A DNA stretch of 64,000 nucleotides from Franconibacter helveticus LMG 23732 (GCF_000463115.2 NZ_AWFX01000042.1:50411-114410), one strand, 5' to 3'. Shown: positions 20,727 through 29,576, counted from the first letter of the stretch. A program made the numbers and translations. Notes: a model not told the origin generated them from the sequence alone.

Positions 20727-21238
20727 ATTTCATGCTGAAAGCGCAGCTTTTTATATACGTAATTCGTTAATGGTTTTAGCAAAAAAAATTTATCCGGTTC
20801 AGCCTGGTATAAAGGTGGCTGCGCCTGTAAAACCAGGGAACATGCAGGCTTAACTTTTATTTCGCTTTAAAGCAGGGCTTCTCTTTTAGCGACGGGCTTT
20901 TATTATCCTCCGCGTGTTGTTACAGAATTTATAATTTCATCAGTAATATTCAATGGAATTATGACTCGCGCGGCCAGTCACCAGACTGGCTTATATGCTG
21001 GCTCTGATGGTCAGCTACTTTTGTTGTGGATCACAATGCTGTTATATCAATAACAGGTATCTTCTTTCATTAAGACCTTACAGAAAGATATTCGCCGTTT
21101 TTTAATTAGATATTTTTAGAGGTATGAATATTTAATTCAGCGGCCTGTGTCTGGCTTTCACACTATTAACGGATCCAGTTAATTTGGTAAGCAATTTAAG
21201 GCGGCAGATCTTAATACCTGAAAAATGGAGTTACTGTG
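20727..21238. other. AT-rich region upstream of the type VI effector
   Basis: About 510 bases, clearly lower in GC than both sides, without a supportable gene. Low GC in front of a laterally mobile effector locus fits an insertion junction plus promoter. I find no remnant of ydcH, VgrG, PAAR or a transposase. A 27-codon frame from 20770 was judged too short to call. Confidence 0.6.
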
Positions 21239-23392
21239 ATGGAAAACAAGACCAGTCCTTACCGCAAACGCGTGCTGATTGAGAACGATCCGGGCGTCCA
21301 TAAAGCCCACGGCCTGGCCGCCCAGACATGCCGTATTGGCGTGCCACGCCCGATGCCCTGCATCGTGATTCTGGTGCATGGCGTGAACGACGTGGGCGAA
21401 GCCTATGAAAACCAGGAGCGCGGCATCCTTGCAGGGCTGGGCGAACGCCTGAGCCGCCAGGATTTCTGGCCGCATGAGTGGCGGGAGTTCATGCAGATGC
21501 GTAATGAACCGGCGCAAAGGAAAATCTGCGCGCCGGGGCGCTCGCCCGTTATTCCGTTTTACTGGGGCTACAAGCCCGTGACCCGCGAGGCGTGGGCCGC
21601 CGACCAGCGCCGCTACCGCGAGGAGGTCAGCAGGCTCAGCAGCGACGCAAAACTGCCCTATGACGCCTACCAGGAAAACGACCCGCAGAAAAAGCGCCGG
21701 TACGGCAATGACGGACAGGGCAGCCTTAAGTTTGAGAATGACTGTTTCGGCAACGTGCTGGATACCGGCTTTGCCAAAAATGGCGGCACCTTCGCCAACG
21801 CCACCACCAGTATCCCGGATATGCTCGGCCCCGGTGCGGGCGGCGCGGTGCTGGCGGCAGCCGGGTTTGCCTCGCTCCACCTGAACGGCGGCGACTACAC
21901 GCACCCCGTCTACGCTAACCCGCACCGCATCTACCAGTTCTTCGCCGCCCAGCGGCTGGCGGAGCTGATAATCCGCATTCGCCAGGAGCCGCGTACGGAA
22001 AAGGATGTGATTAATATCGTGGCGCACAGCCAGGGCACGCTCATCACCATGCTGGCGAACATGCTGGTGAAGCAGGCGGGGTTTGACCCGGTGAACTGCT
22101 GCATCCTGAACCACTCCCCTTATTCGCTGGAATACACCTTCCTGGAAAATGTGCAGCCGGGAAATCACCAGACCGTGCGGGCGCGCCAGGAGACGTTCAG
22201 TAACTTCTGCCGCCTGATGGCGACGCAGTACAGCGGCGGCGAACATACGGAAGCGGAGATGGCGCATATGGAGTCCCGCGGCACGCTTCCCCGCCCGGTA
22301 AACGGAAAATGGCACAGCGACCCGCGCTACCGGCGCAACAACCACGGCAAGGTCTACAACTACTTCAGCCCGAATGACGGCACCGTTTCACTGAATAACG
22401 TGCAGGGTATCGGCTGGCGGGGCATTCCGTCCGCGGTTGCCGGCGCGATACCCAACCTGCGCCAGCGGGTGTTCTGCCAGGGCGTGGAGGTGGGCCATTC
22501 GCCGTCTGCCACGCCGTTCCGTAAACCTGAGCCCCGGCCGGGCGATTTCAGCTACAGCGGCTTAACCAACACCCGATGGGATTTTCACGACGTGGTGATT
22601 ACGGGCGAGGCGCTGCCGGAGGCCTTTGTTTTTGAGCTGACGGGCGAGCATAACCACCCGGATGGTGACCCGGCCACCTGCGACGGGAAATACCGGGGAG
22701 ATATCAGCGGTCCGGACCGGGAAATTTCCTATTCCGCCAGGGCGGTGGCGCTGAAACGCACCGAACAGGTGATTTACACCCTGCCGGACTACCGCGCCAG
22801 TACCTGGCCCGTGGGCTACCAGCTGAATGAAGAAGAGCTGGCGGTAATGAGCAGTTATTACCGCGGGACGTTTATCCGGGGCATCGTGCGCGGCAGCAGC
22901 ATGGATTTCCGCTCGGTGGAGTACACCCGGCTTAAGACGGAGGAGGAGCTTCACCGGGAATGGGAGAAAACCGACCCGGTGGGCTACAGCCAGCACTCCG
23001 CTATCGTCATGAGCGACAAAGCGCCGTCGCACGCCATGGCCTTTGACCTGGCGATAGGCCAGTGCGAGGCGTTTGATTACCGGGAGGGAAAGTTCTGGGA
23101 AATGCTGCTGCACACCGCCGACTGGCGGGACAGGCTGGGTGAGTATGCGCCTGCGAAGGAATATTACCGGACGGGAAAATTACCGGAGCCGAATACAAAA
23201 CTTTATATGAATAAGCCGGATAAAGTGCTGCCAACCGGCGAATTTGGCGTGGTTAATGAGTATGCAGGCCAGGCGACCACGCAACTTCAAAGTTACTACA
23301 CGCTGGAAGGGGCGACCACAGTTTATGAAGCCCAGTGGAAGATGCCGCGCCCGCTGAGCGAGCAGGAAATAACGGAAGGGATTAAAAAATGA
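21239..23392 (+). CDS. Type VI secretion lipase effector, Tle3-like (DUF3274)
   Basis: A 717-residue protein with no signal peptide. GTG 21236 precedes ATG 21239; GGAG lies 8 bases before the ATG. The N-terminal half is an alpha/beta hydrolase: ILVHGVNDVGEAYENQ (oxyanion region, His47), then a nucleophile elbow VAHSQGTL with Ser264, and a probable acid-residue loop YNYFSPNDGTVSL. The large C-terminal part matches the Tle3/DUF3274 type of antibacterial phospholipase delivered by type VI secretion into the target periplasm. The family call comes from overall sequence pattern and from the paired lipoproteins directly downstream. It overlaps the first immunity gene by four bases (ATGA). No vgrG or PAAR gene is near, so it must use a spike encoded elsewhere. 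Confidence 0.82.
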   Translation: MENKTSPYRKRVLIENDPGVHKAHGLAAQTCRIGVPRPMPCIVILVHGVNDVGEAYENQERGILAGLGERLSRQDFWPHEWREFMQMRNEPAQRKICAPGRSPVIPFYWGYKPVTREAWAADQRRYREEVSRLSSDAKLPYDAYQENDPQKKRRYGNDGQGSLKFENDCFGNVLDTGFAKNGGTFANATTSIPDMLGPGAGGAVLAAAGFASLHLNGGDYTHPVYANPHRIYQFFAAQRLAELIIRIRQEPRTEKDVINIVAHSQGTLITMLANMLVKQAGFDPVNCCILNHSPYSLEYTFLENVQPGNHQTVRARQETFSNFCRLMATQYSGGEHTEAEMAHMESRGTLPRPVNGKWHSDPRYRRNNHGKVYNYFSPNDGTVSLNNVQGIGWRGIPSAVAGAIPNLRQRVFCQGVEVGHSPSATPFRKPEPRPGDFSYSGLTNTRWDFHDVVITGEALPEAFVFELTGEHNHPDGDPATCDGKYRGDISGPDREISYSARAVALKRTEQVIYTLPDYRASTWPVGYQLNEEELAVMSSYYRGTFIRGIVRGSSMDFRSVEYTRLKTEEELHREWEKTDPVGYSQHSAIVMSDKAPSHAMAFDLAIGQCEAFDYREGKFWEMLLHTADWRDRLGEYAPAKEYYRTGKLPEPNTKLYMNKPDKVLPTGEFGVVNEYAGQATTQLQSYYTLEGATTVYEAQWKMPRPLSEQEITEGIKK

Positions 23393-24108
23393 CAGGGAAA
23401 TTTTTTCCGGCAACACTCCTGCCGCTACTGCTCACCGGCTGTGACGGGGCATTCGACACCGTCCAGCCGCCCCCGCCGGTACCGGTGCAGGTGGTTTACC
23501 GTTTCGACGACCACCGCTATCTGGAGCTGAAAGGGTGGGACTGTGAAGGCGCGCTCACCTATGTTGATACCCGGCGCAAAATACACTCTGAGGTGGCCTC
23601 ACAGTTTTACCGGATATTCACCAAAAAGTATGTCCATCCGTCTGAGCGTTATATTGCCGTTATGACCTGGGATTCCACAGGGTTTCTTGTTTCAAAAGAC
23701 TATGGCCGGACATGGAAATCGGTTGAGTACGCGCCAACCAGTTCCGAAGACGATGGCACCAGCAGCCCAAAGCGTGAGGACATAGTTTCCTTTACGGTGG
23801 TCAACGACCAGGGCTTCCTGCTGACAAAGCAGGGGCGGATATACATGTCCTCAAAGCCCTTTGACGACCCGCGCCTGGCGCCCGGCGGGCCGGGCATCCC
23901 CTGGGAGCTGGACGGGGAAATGCATAAAATCCTGCCCCGCTCTCCCGGTCCGGCATGGGGGCTGGACTATTTCAACCCCAAAACCCTTCCTCACCTCGTG
24001 GAACAGTTCAAGGCGAACTACCAGGACCTGCCGCAAAGCGTGCCGGAAGTGAAGCACTACACCGGCTGGGACCATATGCGCTGTGACATGGACGCCGGGA
24101 GGAAATGA
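23389..24108 (+). CDS. Tli3-like immunity lipoprotein, copy 1
   Basis: A 239-residue lipoprotein. The signal peptide ends in a lipobox (LLTGC, Cys18), and Asp follows at +2, which by the sorting rule of enterobacteria keeps the protein on the periplasmic face of the inner membrane. The mature part has repeated beta-strand-like segments such as VVYRFDDHRYLELKGWDCEG, a WDSTGFLVSKDYGRTWKS stretch resembling BNR/sialidase-type Asp-box repeats, and ends HYTGWDHMRCDMDAGRK. Its ATG overlaps the effector stop, and the ribosome-binding site (GGAAGGGA) lies inside the effector gene, so dose is coupled to toxin. Predicted to neutralise the upstream lipase in the periplasm. Confidence 0.82.
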   Translation: MTGKFFPATLLPLLLTGCDGAFDTVQPPPPVPVQVVYRFDDHRYLELKGWDCEGALTYVDTRRKIHSEVASQFYRIFTKKYVHPSERYIAVMTWDSTGFLVSKDYGRTWKSVEYAPTSSEDDGTSSPKREDIVSFTVVNDQGFLLTKQGRIYMSSKPFDDPRLAPGGPGIPWELDGEMHKILPRSPGPAWGLDYFNPKTLPHLVEQFKANYQDLPQSVPEVKHYTGWDHMRCDMDAGRK

Positions 24109-24236
24109 TGCGTAACGCAACAGCCCGTCAGCGCAACGCTTCGCCGTGCAATCATGGTGCTGAGCAGCATAATCCCCCGAGGAAGAGGCCGCGCCCGCTG
24201 AGGGAGCAGGAAATAACGGAAGGGATTAAAAAATGA
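24108..24236 (+). pseudogene. Orphan C-terminal stub of the Tle3-like effector
   Basis: A 42-codon frame starting at an ATG that overlaps the tli3 copy-1 stop by one base. Its last 17 residues (RPRPLREQEITEGIKK) match the C-terminus of the effector (PRPLSEQEITEGIKK). The first 25 residues have no match here. It is a relic of the duplication and its main use is probably to carry the ribosome-binding site for the second immunity gene. Confidence 0.75.
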
Positions 24237-24952
24237 CAGGGACAGCTTTTCTGACAGCAGTTTTACCCGCGCTGCTCTCCGGCTGTGACGGGGCATTCGA
24301 CACCGTCCAGCCGCCCCTGCCGGTACCGGTGCAGGTGGTTTACCGTTTCGACGACCACCGCTATCTGGAGCTGAAAGGGTGGGACTGTGAAGGTGAGCTC
24401 TGGTACACGGATATAAAACGCGGAATTCATACACAGCCGGGCTTACAGTTTTACCGGATTTTCACCAAAAAATATGTCCATCCGTCTGAGCGTTATATTG
24501 CCATTATGTCATGGGATTCGCAGGGTTTCAGGGTATCCAAAGATTATGGCCGGACATGGAAATCAATTGAGTACGCACCAACCAGTTCCGAAGACGATGG
24601 CACCAGCAGCCCGAAGCGTGAGGACATAGTTTCCTTTACGGTGGTCAACGACCAGGGCTTCCTGCTGACAAAGCAGGGGCGGATATACATGTCCTCGAAG
24701 CCCTTTGACGACCCGCGCCTGGCGCCCGGCGGGCCGGGCATCACCTGGGAGCTGGACGGGGAAATGCAAAAAACTGAACCCCGGTTCCCCGGCTGGGCAT
24801 GGGGGATGGTCTATTTCAACCCCAAAACGCTTATCACGTCCGTTGAAAAGCACAAAACTAACTGGCAGGACCTGCCGCAAAGCGTGCCGGAAGTGAAGCA
24901 CTACACCGGCTGGGACCATATGCGCTGTGACATGGATGCCGGGAGAAAATAA
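24233..24952 (+). CDS. Tli3-like immunity lipoprotein, copy 2
   Basis: A 239-residue lipoprotein, the same length as copy 1, with its own signal peptide (ALLSGC, Cys18, Asp at +2). The first half of the mature domain and the centre (positions equivalent to 23704-23880) are nearly identical to copy 1. Two patches differ strongly: about residues 54-65 (ELWYTDIKRGIH versus ALTYVDTRRKIH) and about 181-215. Such patchwork suggests that the second copy gives immunity to a variant effector from other strains. It overlaps the stub stop (ATGA) and is followed by a terminator. Confidence 0.82.
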   Translation: MTGTAFLTAVLPALLSGCDGAFDTVQPPLPVPVQVVYRFDDHRYLELKGWDCEGELWYTDIKRGIHTQPGLQFYRIFTKKYVHPSERYIAIMSWDSQGFRVSKDYGRTWKSIEYAPTSSEDDGTSSPKREDIVSFTVVNDQGFLLTKQGRIYMSSKPFDDPRLAPGGPGITWELDGEMQKTEPRFPGWAWGMVYFNPKTLITSVEKHKTNWQDLPQSVPEVKHYTGWDHMRCDMDAGRK

Positions 24953-24967
24953 TATAAAGCCCTCAGG

Positions 24968-24993
24968 AAAAAGCCCTTCTTCAGGGCTTTTTC
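24968..24993 (+). terminator. Terminator of the tle3-tli3 operon
   Basis: AAAAAGCCCT-TCTTC-AGGGCTTTTT, 15 bases after the second tli3. Confidence 0.92.
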
Positions 24994-25043
24994 ATCTCAA
25001 CGCGTCGTCATCTGCGTTACCCGTGTAGCGGTTATAACGCGTC

Positions 25044-26201
25044 TTACGCCAGCGGCCCGCCCATAATGGTTTCGCGCATGCCCGCCAGGATGCGGTCGCC
25101 GGTTTCGCTTTTTAGCTCTTCATACCAGCCGTCTGTCACGCTCATCTCTTTGCCATGGGTAACGTCGCTGCGCTTACGCGCTTTCAGCACCAAATCTTTT
25201 ACCCTATAAGCGCGCTTTTCCTGATAACGCAACAGCGCGTCTTCAATGCCCAGAGAATTGGTTTGCAATGCTATCGCCAGCACTACCGCGTCTTCCATCG
25301 CCGCGCAGCCGCCCTGGCCGATATCCGGCGTTGTGCTGTGTCCGGCATCCCCGAGCAGCGCCACGCGCCCGCGCACCAGTTGCATAAAAGGTTCGATGTC
25401 GTGGATCTCAATGCGGTTGGTGGTTTGCGGGTCGATAGCATCAATCAGCTTCTGCACAGGCGCCGCCCAGCCGGAGAAATAACGTTTAAGATCGGCGCGT
25501 ACAGTGGTGCGATCCTCCGCCAGCCCCTTCGGCAACGGCACGTCGAAAAAGAAATAAAATCGGTTGCCCGACACCGGCATCAGCGAAACGCGTTTGCCTT
25601 CGCCAACAAACGTCGTCCACTGATTAGCTGGCGCGATGGATTCATCAATCTCTACCAGCCCGTTCCAGTTAACGTAGCCTGCATAGCGGCGCTCTGTCTG
25701 GTGGCCCAGCACCCAGGGGCGGATGACGGAGTGGGTGCCGTCGGCGGCAATCAGCAGGTCGCCTGTTGCGATATGCCCGTCGCTGAAGTGGGCGCGAACG
25801 CCTTCCGGGGTTTCTTCGATATGGGTGACGCGTTTGTCAAACTGGACGGCTTCGCGGCCATAAGTCGCCAGCAGCATATCCTGTAATTCGGCGCGCGCCA
25901 CAGGGTAGGGGCGCTCACCCACGCTTTTAATCAGGGGATCGAGACTAAAGCGCGTCAGCGTCTGGCCCAGACGAAACTCCTGGTAGGCCATAAATTCCAT
26001 CGGTCCGCCCAGCGCCGCCAGCTGCGCCTTCATGCCAAGCCAGTTCAGGCACTTTACGCCGTTCGGCCAGATGGATATGGCGGCGCCGACAGGTTTAATT
26101 TCCTTTACCGCTTCATAGACTTCGGTGCTGATGCCGCAGCGCTTAAGCGCAATCGCCGCGCTCAGGCCGCCTATGCCGCCGCCAATAATGATCGCTTTCA
26201 T
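25044..26201 (-). CDS. hpxO: FAD-dependent urate hydroxylase HpxO
   Basis: A 385-residue flavoprotein monooxygenase closely resembling Klebsiella HpxO, which converts urate to 5-hydroxyisourate with NADH and O2. Visible motifs are the FAD dinucleotide fold IIGGGIGGLSAAIAL (residues 4-18), VGAAISIWPNGVKCL, GYVNWNGLVEID, KRVSLMPVSG with RFYFFFDVPLP (active-site Arg and Tyr region), and the second FAD motif LLGDAGHSTTPDIGQGG. In Klebsiella the gene belongs to an hpx purine cluster; here it stands alone between the effector locus and rimL. It is divergent from rimL across about 230 bases that should hold both promoters. Confidence 0.93.
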   Translation of the reverse strand: MKAIIIGGGIGGLSAAIALKRCGISTEVYEAVKEIKPVGAAISIWPNGVKCLNWLGMKAQLAALGGPMEFMAYQEFRLGQTLTRFSLDPLIKSVGERPYPVARAELQDMLLATYGREAVQFDKRVTHIEETPEGVRAHFSDGHIATGDLLIAADGTHSVIRPWVLGHQTERRYAGYVNWNGLVEIDESIAPANQWTTFVGEGKRVSLMPVSGNRFYFFFDVPLPKGLAEDRTTVRADLKRYFSGWAAPVQKLIDAIDPQTTNRIEIHDIEPFMQLVRGRVALLGDAGHSTTPDIGQGGCAAMEDAVVLAIALQTNSLGIEDALLRYQEKRAYRVKDLVLKARKRSDVTHGKEMSVTDGWYEELKSETGDRILAGMRETIMGGPLA

Positions 26202-26430
26202 GTTTTCGTCTCCTTCGTAGTTACGAAAACGTTAAGCAATATCTATACCAGCGTGTCGCAGCCATAAGCGGGCGCGATAGCCATACCTTACGTTCCTGTT
26301 GCATCAGTCTGGTGACCCTGGCTGGTGCAGTTGCCGCTTTTTGCGGCAAACCATAAATTCTGGTGGTGTTGCTTATCGCCAGGCTATGTTAACTATCAGG
26401 TTTACTCGTTAACGCAATCAGGAGCCCCCT

Positions 26431-26994
26431 TTGCAGGAAACTCAACACTGGCAGGATGAGATAATCACGGTCAACGATCACCTGAAGCTCCACTCGGTGA
26501 ATGAATCTTTTGCCGGGGCGTTGTTTGAGCTGGTCATGCGCAACAAGTCCGCGCTGCAAAAAGCGATGGACTGGCCGCAGTATGTGAGATCGGAAGAAGA
26601 TACCCGCAAAACGATCCAGGGCAATTACCTGCTGCACCATCGCGGCTATGCCAAAATGTTCCTGATTCTGGAGCAAGAGGAACTGATTGGGGTGCTCTCC
26701 TTTAACCAGATTGAGCCTGCTAATAAAACGGCTTACGTAGGCTACTGGCTGGACGAAGCCTGGCAGGGAAAGGGGTTGCTGTCGCAGGCGTTGCAGGCGT
26801 TTATCGCACGTTATGCAGATTCAGGGCAGGTGCGGCGATTCGTCATCAAATGCCGGGTGGCGAATGAAGCGAGCAACCGCGTGGCCCTGCGCAACGGTTT
26901 CAGGCTTGAGGGGACGCTGAAAGAGGCGGAATACCTCAACGGACAATTCCACGACCAGAATATCTACGCGCGGATCATCGACAAACGGCGCTAA
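26431..26994 (+). CDS. rimL: Ribosomal protein L7/L12 N-terminal serine acetyltransferase RimL, TTG start
   Basis: A 187-residue GNAT enzyme that converts ribosomal protein L12 to L7 by N-acetylation. The match to E. coli RimL includes RSEEDTRKTIQGN, RGYAKMFLI, GYWLDEAWQGKGLLSQALQA (acetyl-CoA binding) and RFVIKCRVANEASNRVALRNGF. No ATG precedes the conserved part: the start is TTG at 26431 with AGGAG 6 bases upstream, giving about seven more N-terminal residues than E. coli. It converges on ydcK and overlaps it by four bases. Identity is secure. Confidence 0.94.
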   Translation: MQETQHWQDEIITVNDHLKLHSVNESFAGALFELVMRNKSALQKAMDWPQYVRSEEDTRKTIQGNYLLHHRGYAKMFLILEQEELIGVLSFNQIEPANKTAYVGYWLDEAWQGKGLLSQALQAFIARYADSGQVRRFVIKCRVANEASNRVALRNGFRLEGTLKEAEYLNGQFHDQNIYARIIDKRR

Positions 26995-27971
26995 ATGGCG
27001 CCCAGCACCGGCGTGCGGGTCACGTGCTGGGCGCCATTCACCGTTTTATGCCCCCGCAGATGCAGCGGGGCGCCGTTGAAAGCCTCGACGATGGCGTTGT
27101 CAAACACCTGCACGCCTTCTTCTATCAGGACATTGCCTTTGACCTGCGCATGGCCGAAGATGCGCGCGCCGCCGTCCAGCATAAGCGGGCCGCCTGAAAG
27201 CCGGGCATGGTCAAACACGTCCACATGATGCTTAAGCACGCAGTTGCCTTCAACCACCGCATGACCATATACCTGCGCGCTGTAGCGCAGCGTCGGCACA
27301 TCTTCCTCGCCGCGTCCGGCAACAATGCGTGCGTTGCCATATACTCTGGCGCAGTCGCAGACCCAGACATCGTTATCTTCGTTGCCTTCGAGCATCGCGT
27401 TTTCATAAATTTCCGCCCGATGCTCGACGAAAGCATAAGTCACCAGCGCATGGCCATAGATTTGCGCCTGATGAACAATGCGCGAGGCGCTGACGGTAGC
27501 ATGGCCGTAGATGTGCAATTGCCGTTCGCCGTCGGGCGTCAGGCCTTTCGCCGCCAGCACCAGGCTGCCGTTCATCACCCGCGCTTCGCCAAAAATATGG
27601 CACTCGCCCCGGACCTGGGAGCTTTGCACCATGGCGTTGCCGCTGACGTGGGCGCGCTCGCTTATCTGCGCGTGATCGATCCAGGCGTTATCGCTGATTT
27701 TCGCGCCGTCGCGAATATCGCAGGGCTGCGTCAGGCGCGCGTTGCCGCTGACCCTGGCGCCGCCGAAAACCACGCTGTTTTCATCGTAAATCCAGCAGTC
27801 GCCTTGCTGGCTCAGGCACTCTTCATCTTCCACCCAGCCGCCGGCCGCGCCGGCTTTCACATCCGCAAAGTCGCGCAGGGCGCGGATCTGGCGCAACGCA
27901 ACGCTCTTTTTTTCGCCGCCTTCACTCCAGGTGAATTTCCGCACGTCATCGCCCAGTTCATATTTACTCAT
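26991..27971 (-). CDS. ydcK: YdcK, left-handed beta-helix (hexapeptide repeat) protein
   Basis: A 326-residue protein of the same length as E. coli YdcK. It is almost wholly built of imperfect hexapeptide-type repeats (for example ARVSGNARLTQPCDIRDGAK, AHVSGNAMVQSSQVRG, ALVTYAFVEHRAEIYENAML), the signature of a left-handed parallel beta-helix. Such folds often occur in acyl- or sugar-O-acyltransferases, but no catalytic His is obvious and function is unknown. It is convergent with rimL (four-base overlap) and divergent from tehB. Confidence 0.92.
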   Translation of the reverse strand: MSKYELGDDVRKFTWSEGGEKKSVALRQIRALRDFADVKAGAAGGWVEDEECLSQQGDCWIYDENSVVFGGARVSGNARLTQPCDIRDGAKISDNAWIDHAQISERAHVSGNAMVQSSQVRGECHIFGEARVMNGSLVLAAKGLTPDGERQLHIYGHATVSASRIVHQAQIYGHALVTYAFVEHRAEIYENAMLEGNEDNDVWVCDCARVYGNARIVAGRGEEDVPTLRYSAQVYGHAVVEGNCVLKHHVDVFDHARLSGGPLMLDGGARIFGHAQVKGNVLIEEGVQVFDNAIVEAFNGAPLHLRGHKTVNGAQHVTRTPVLGAI

Positions 27972-28096
27972 GGCTTCGCTTTCCTCTTCACGCCCTGCAA
28001 TAAACGTAGCAGAGATTTTTGCGCTGGCGGTGCGCGGCTGGCTTCCTTAAAATGTAGATAAAATGCATCTTAACGAAACGACGCAGGATACCCGCA

Positions 28097-28690
28097 ATGA
28101 CTATTCGTGACGAAAATTACTTCACTGAAAAATATGGCCTTACCGCCACGCATTCTGAAGTGCTGAATGCCGTAAAGTATATTCAGCCAGGGAAAACCCT
28201 CGATCTGGGCTGCGGCAACGGGCGCAACAGCCTTTATCTGGCGGCGCGCGGCTTTGACGTTACCGCCTGGGATAAAAACCCGTCCAGCATTGCGAATTTG
28301 CAGCGCATTGTTGAAGCGGAATCCCTGCCCAACCTGAAGGCGGATATCGCCGATTTAAACAGCTTGAGTTTCGAGAGCGACTATGACTTTATCCTCTCGA
28401 CCGTGGTGCTGATGTTTCTTGAGCCGGCAACCATTCCCCGCCTGATTGAAAATATGCAGCGCTGCACCCGTCCCGGCGGATATAACCTGATTGTGGCGGC
28501 GATGAATACGAAAGATTATCCCTGCAACGTCGGCTTTCCTTTTGCCTTTAGCGAAGGGGAATTAAAAAACTATTACGCCGGGTGGGAGCTCATTAAATAC
28601 AACGAAAACCCAGGCGAGCTTCACCGAACCGACGCCAACGGCAACCGAATCAAACTGCGTTTCGCCACGCTGCTGGCTAAAAAAGCGTAA
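28097..28690 (+). CDS. tehB: SAM-dependent tellurite methyltransferase TehB
   Basis: A 197-residue class I methyltransferase equal in length to E. coli TehB. The SAM-binding motif is [16 protein letters not shown] (about residues 34-49), with the acidic motif [13 protein letters not shown] and the family block [15 protein letters not shown]. It methylates tellurite, selenite or other chalcogen species and contributes to resistance. In E. coli it follows tehA, a membrane channel-type protein. Here no tehA precedes it: the upstream neighbour is the divergent ydcK. It ends at a terminator at 28700. Confidence 0.95.
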   Translation: MTIRDENYFTEKYGLTATHSEVLNAVKYIQPGKTLDLGCGNGRNSLYLAARGFDVTAWDKNPSSIANLQRIVEAESLPNLKADIADLNSLSFESDYDFILSTVVLMFLEPATIPRLIENMQRCTRPGGYNLIVAAMNTKDYPCNVGFPFAFSEGELKNYYAGWELIKYNENPGELHRTDANGNRIKLRFATLLAKKA

Positions 28691-28699
28691 ATAAGTAAG

Positions 28700-28728
28700 G
28701 CGGGTAAACACGGGTTTACTCGCTTTTT
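28700..28728 (+). terminator. Terminator of tehB
   Basis: GCGGGTAAAC-ACGG-GTTTACTCGC followed by TTTTT. Confidence 0.85.
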
Positions 28729-28894
28729 CATTTTCAATAATGATTATCTGCGAGCAATTTATAAATAATAACTATATGTCTGTTCTGAAAATGGCCGATT
28801 AACGCGGCTATCCCTGAAAAAGCCTTTTTAAGATCCAGAATCGACCTGTTTTTACGCTATCTTCCCGCTCTCTTACTCATTGCAGAGAATAAAA

Positions 28895-29572
28895 ATGCGT
28901 ACTCACTCACTTATTAAAGCAACATTACTTTCTTCGTTGCTGGTTCTGGCTGGTTGCTCGGCGAAAGTTACAGAGCCTGAAAAATATTCGGGTTTTTTAA
29001 AAGACTACTCCAGCCTGCAAGAGACCACATCGCCTGGCGGCAAACCTGTGCTGCGCTGGGTGGACCCAAACTTTAACAGCGCCAGTTACGACAGCATCGT
29101 TTATAACCCCATCACCTTTTACCCCGAAGCGCGCCCGACCACGCAGGTGGGGCAGCAAGTGCTGAACGGGTTACTGGATTACACCAACAGTAAACTGAAG
29201 ACGGCCGTGCAGCAGCGAAAACCGCTGGTCGCCACGCCTGGCCCGCGCAGCCTGATTTTCCGTGGCGCCATCACCGGCGTGGACAGCAGCAAAGAAGGGC
29301 TGCATTTCTATGAAGTGGTGCCGGTGGCGCTGCTGGTGGCCGGCACGCAAATGGCGACAGGGCACCGCACCATGGACACCCATCTTTACTTCGAAGGCGA
29401 ACTGATTGACGCCGCCACCCGTCAGCCGGTGGTGAAGGTGGTGCGCATGGGCGAAGGAAAAGATTTGAATAATGAAAAAGCGCCGATGACGTTAGAAACA
29501 TTAAAACAGGTGGTCGACGATATGGCGACCGACGCGTCGCTGTTTGAGGTGAATGGCGCTGGCGTGAAGTAA
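28895..29572 (+). CDS. ydcL: YdcL-family lipoprotein (DUF3313)
   Basis: A 225-residue lipoprotein. The ATG at 28895 is chosen because it gives a proper signal peptide with lipobox (LVLAGC) and matches E. coli YdcL; a TTG 15 bases upstream is also in frame. Ser at +2 predicts the outer membrane. The DUF3313 core is clear: KYSGFLKDYSSLQE, KPVLRWVDPNF, SLIFRGAITGVDSSKEG, HFYEVVPVALLVAGTQMATG. Function unknown. A paralogue with the same layout lies at 48245. Closed by a terminator shared with ydcO. Confidence 0.92.
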   Translation: MRTHSLIKATLLSSLLVLAGCSAKVTEPEKYSGFLKDYSSLQETTSPGGKPVLRWVDPNFNSASYDSIVYNPITFYPEARPTTQVGQQVLNGLLDYTNSKLKTAVQQRKPLVATPGPRSLIFRGAITGVDSSKEGLHFYEVVPVALLVAGTQMATGHRTMDTHLYFEGELIDAATRQPVVKVVRMGEGKDLNNEKAPMTLETLKQVVDDMATDASLFEVNGAGVK

Positions 29573-29576
29573 ACGA

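Larger units (their letters stand above)
23339..24952 (+). repeat. Direct duplication, period 844 bases, of tle3 3' end plus tli3
   Basis: The last roughly 50 bases of the effector gene and the whole 720-base immunity gene (23339-24108) recur at 24183-24952 with a constant offset of 844. The two copies of the effector 3' end differ at only two positions. Between copies is a 74-base unique spacer. This explains the stub ORF and the second immunity gene. Confidence 0.9.

Noticed and set aside
20770..20853. 27-codon plus-strand frame after opgD (starts MVLAKKIYPVQPG)
   Set aside because: Too short, no ribosome-binding site, no resemblance to ydcH or to type VI components; kept only as part of the AT-rich region note.
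20727..21238. Search for ydcH and for vgrG/PAAR remnants upstream of the effector
   Set aside because: No frame on either strand resembles them, so ydcH is recorded as absent here and the effector as an orphan.
19192..22345. Long minus-strand frames opposite opgD (388 codons) and opposite the Tle3-like effector (388 codons)
   Set aside because: Both are antisense shadows caused by high GC at third positions, without family features or start signals.
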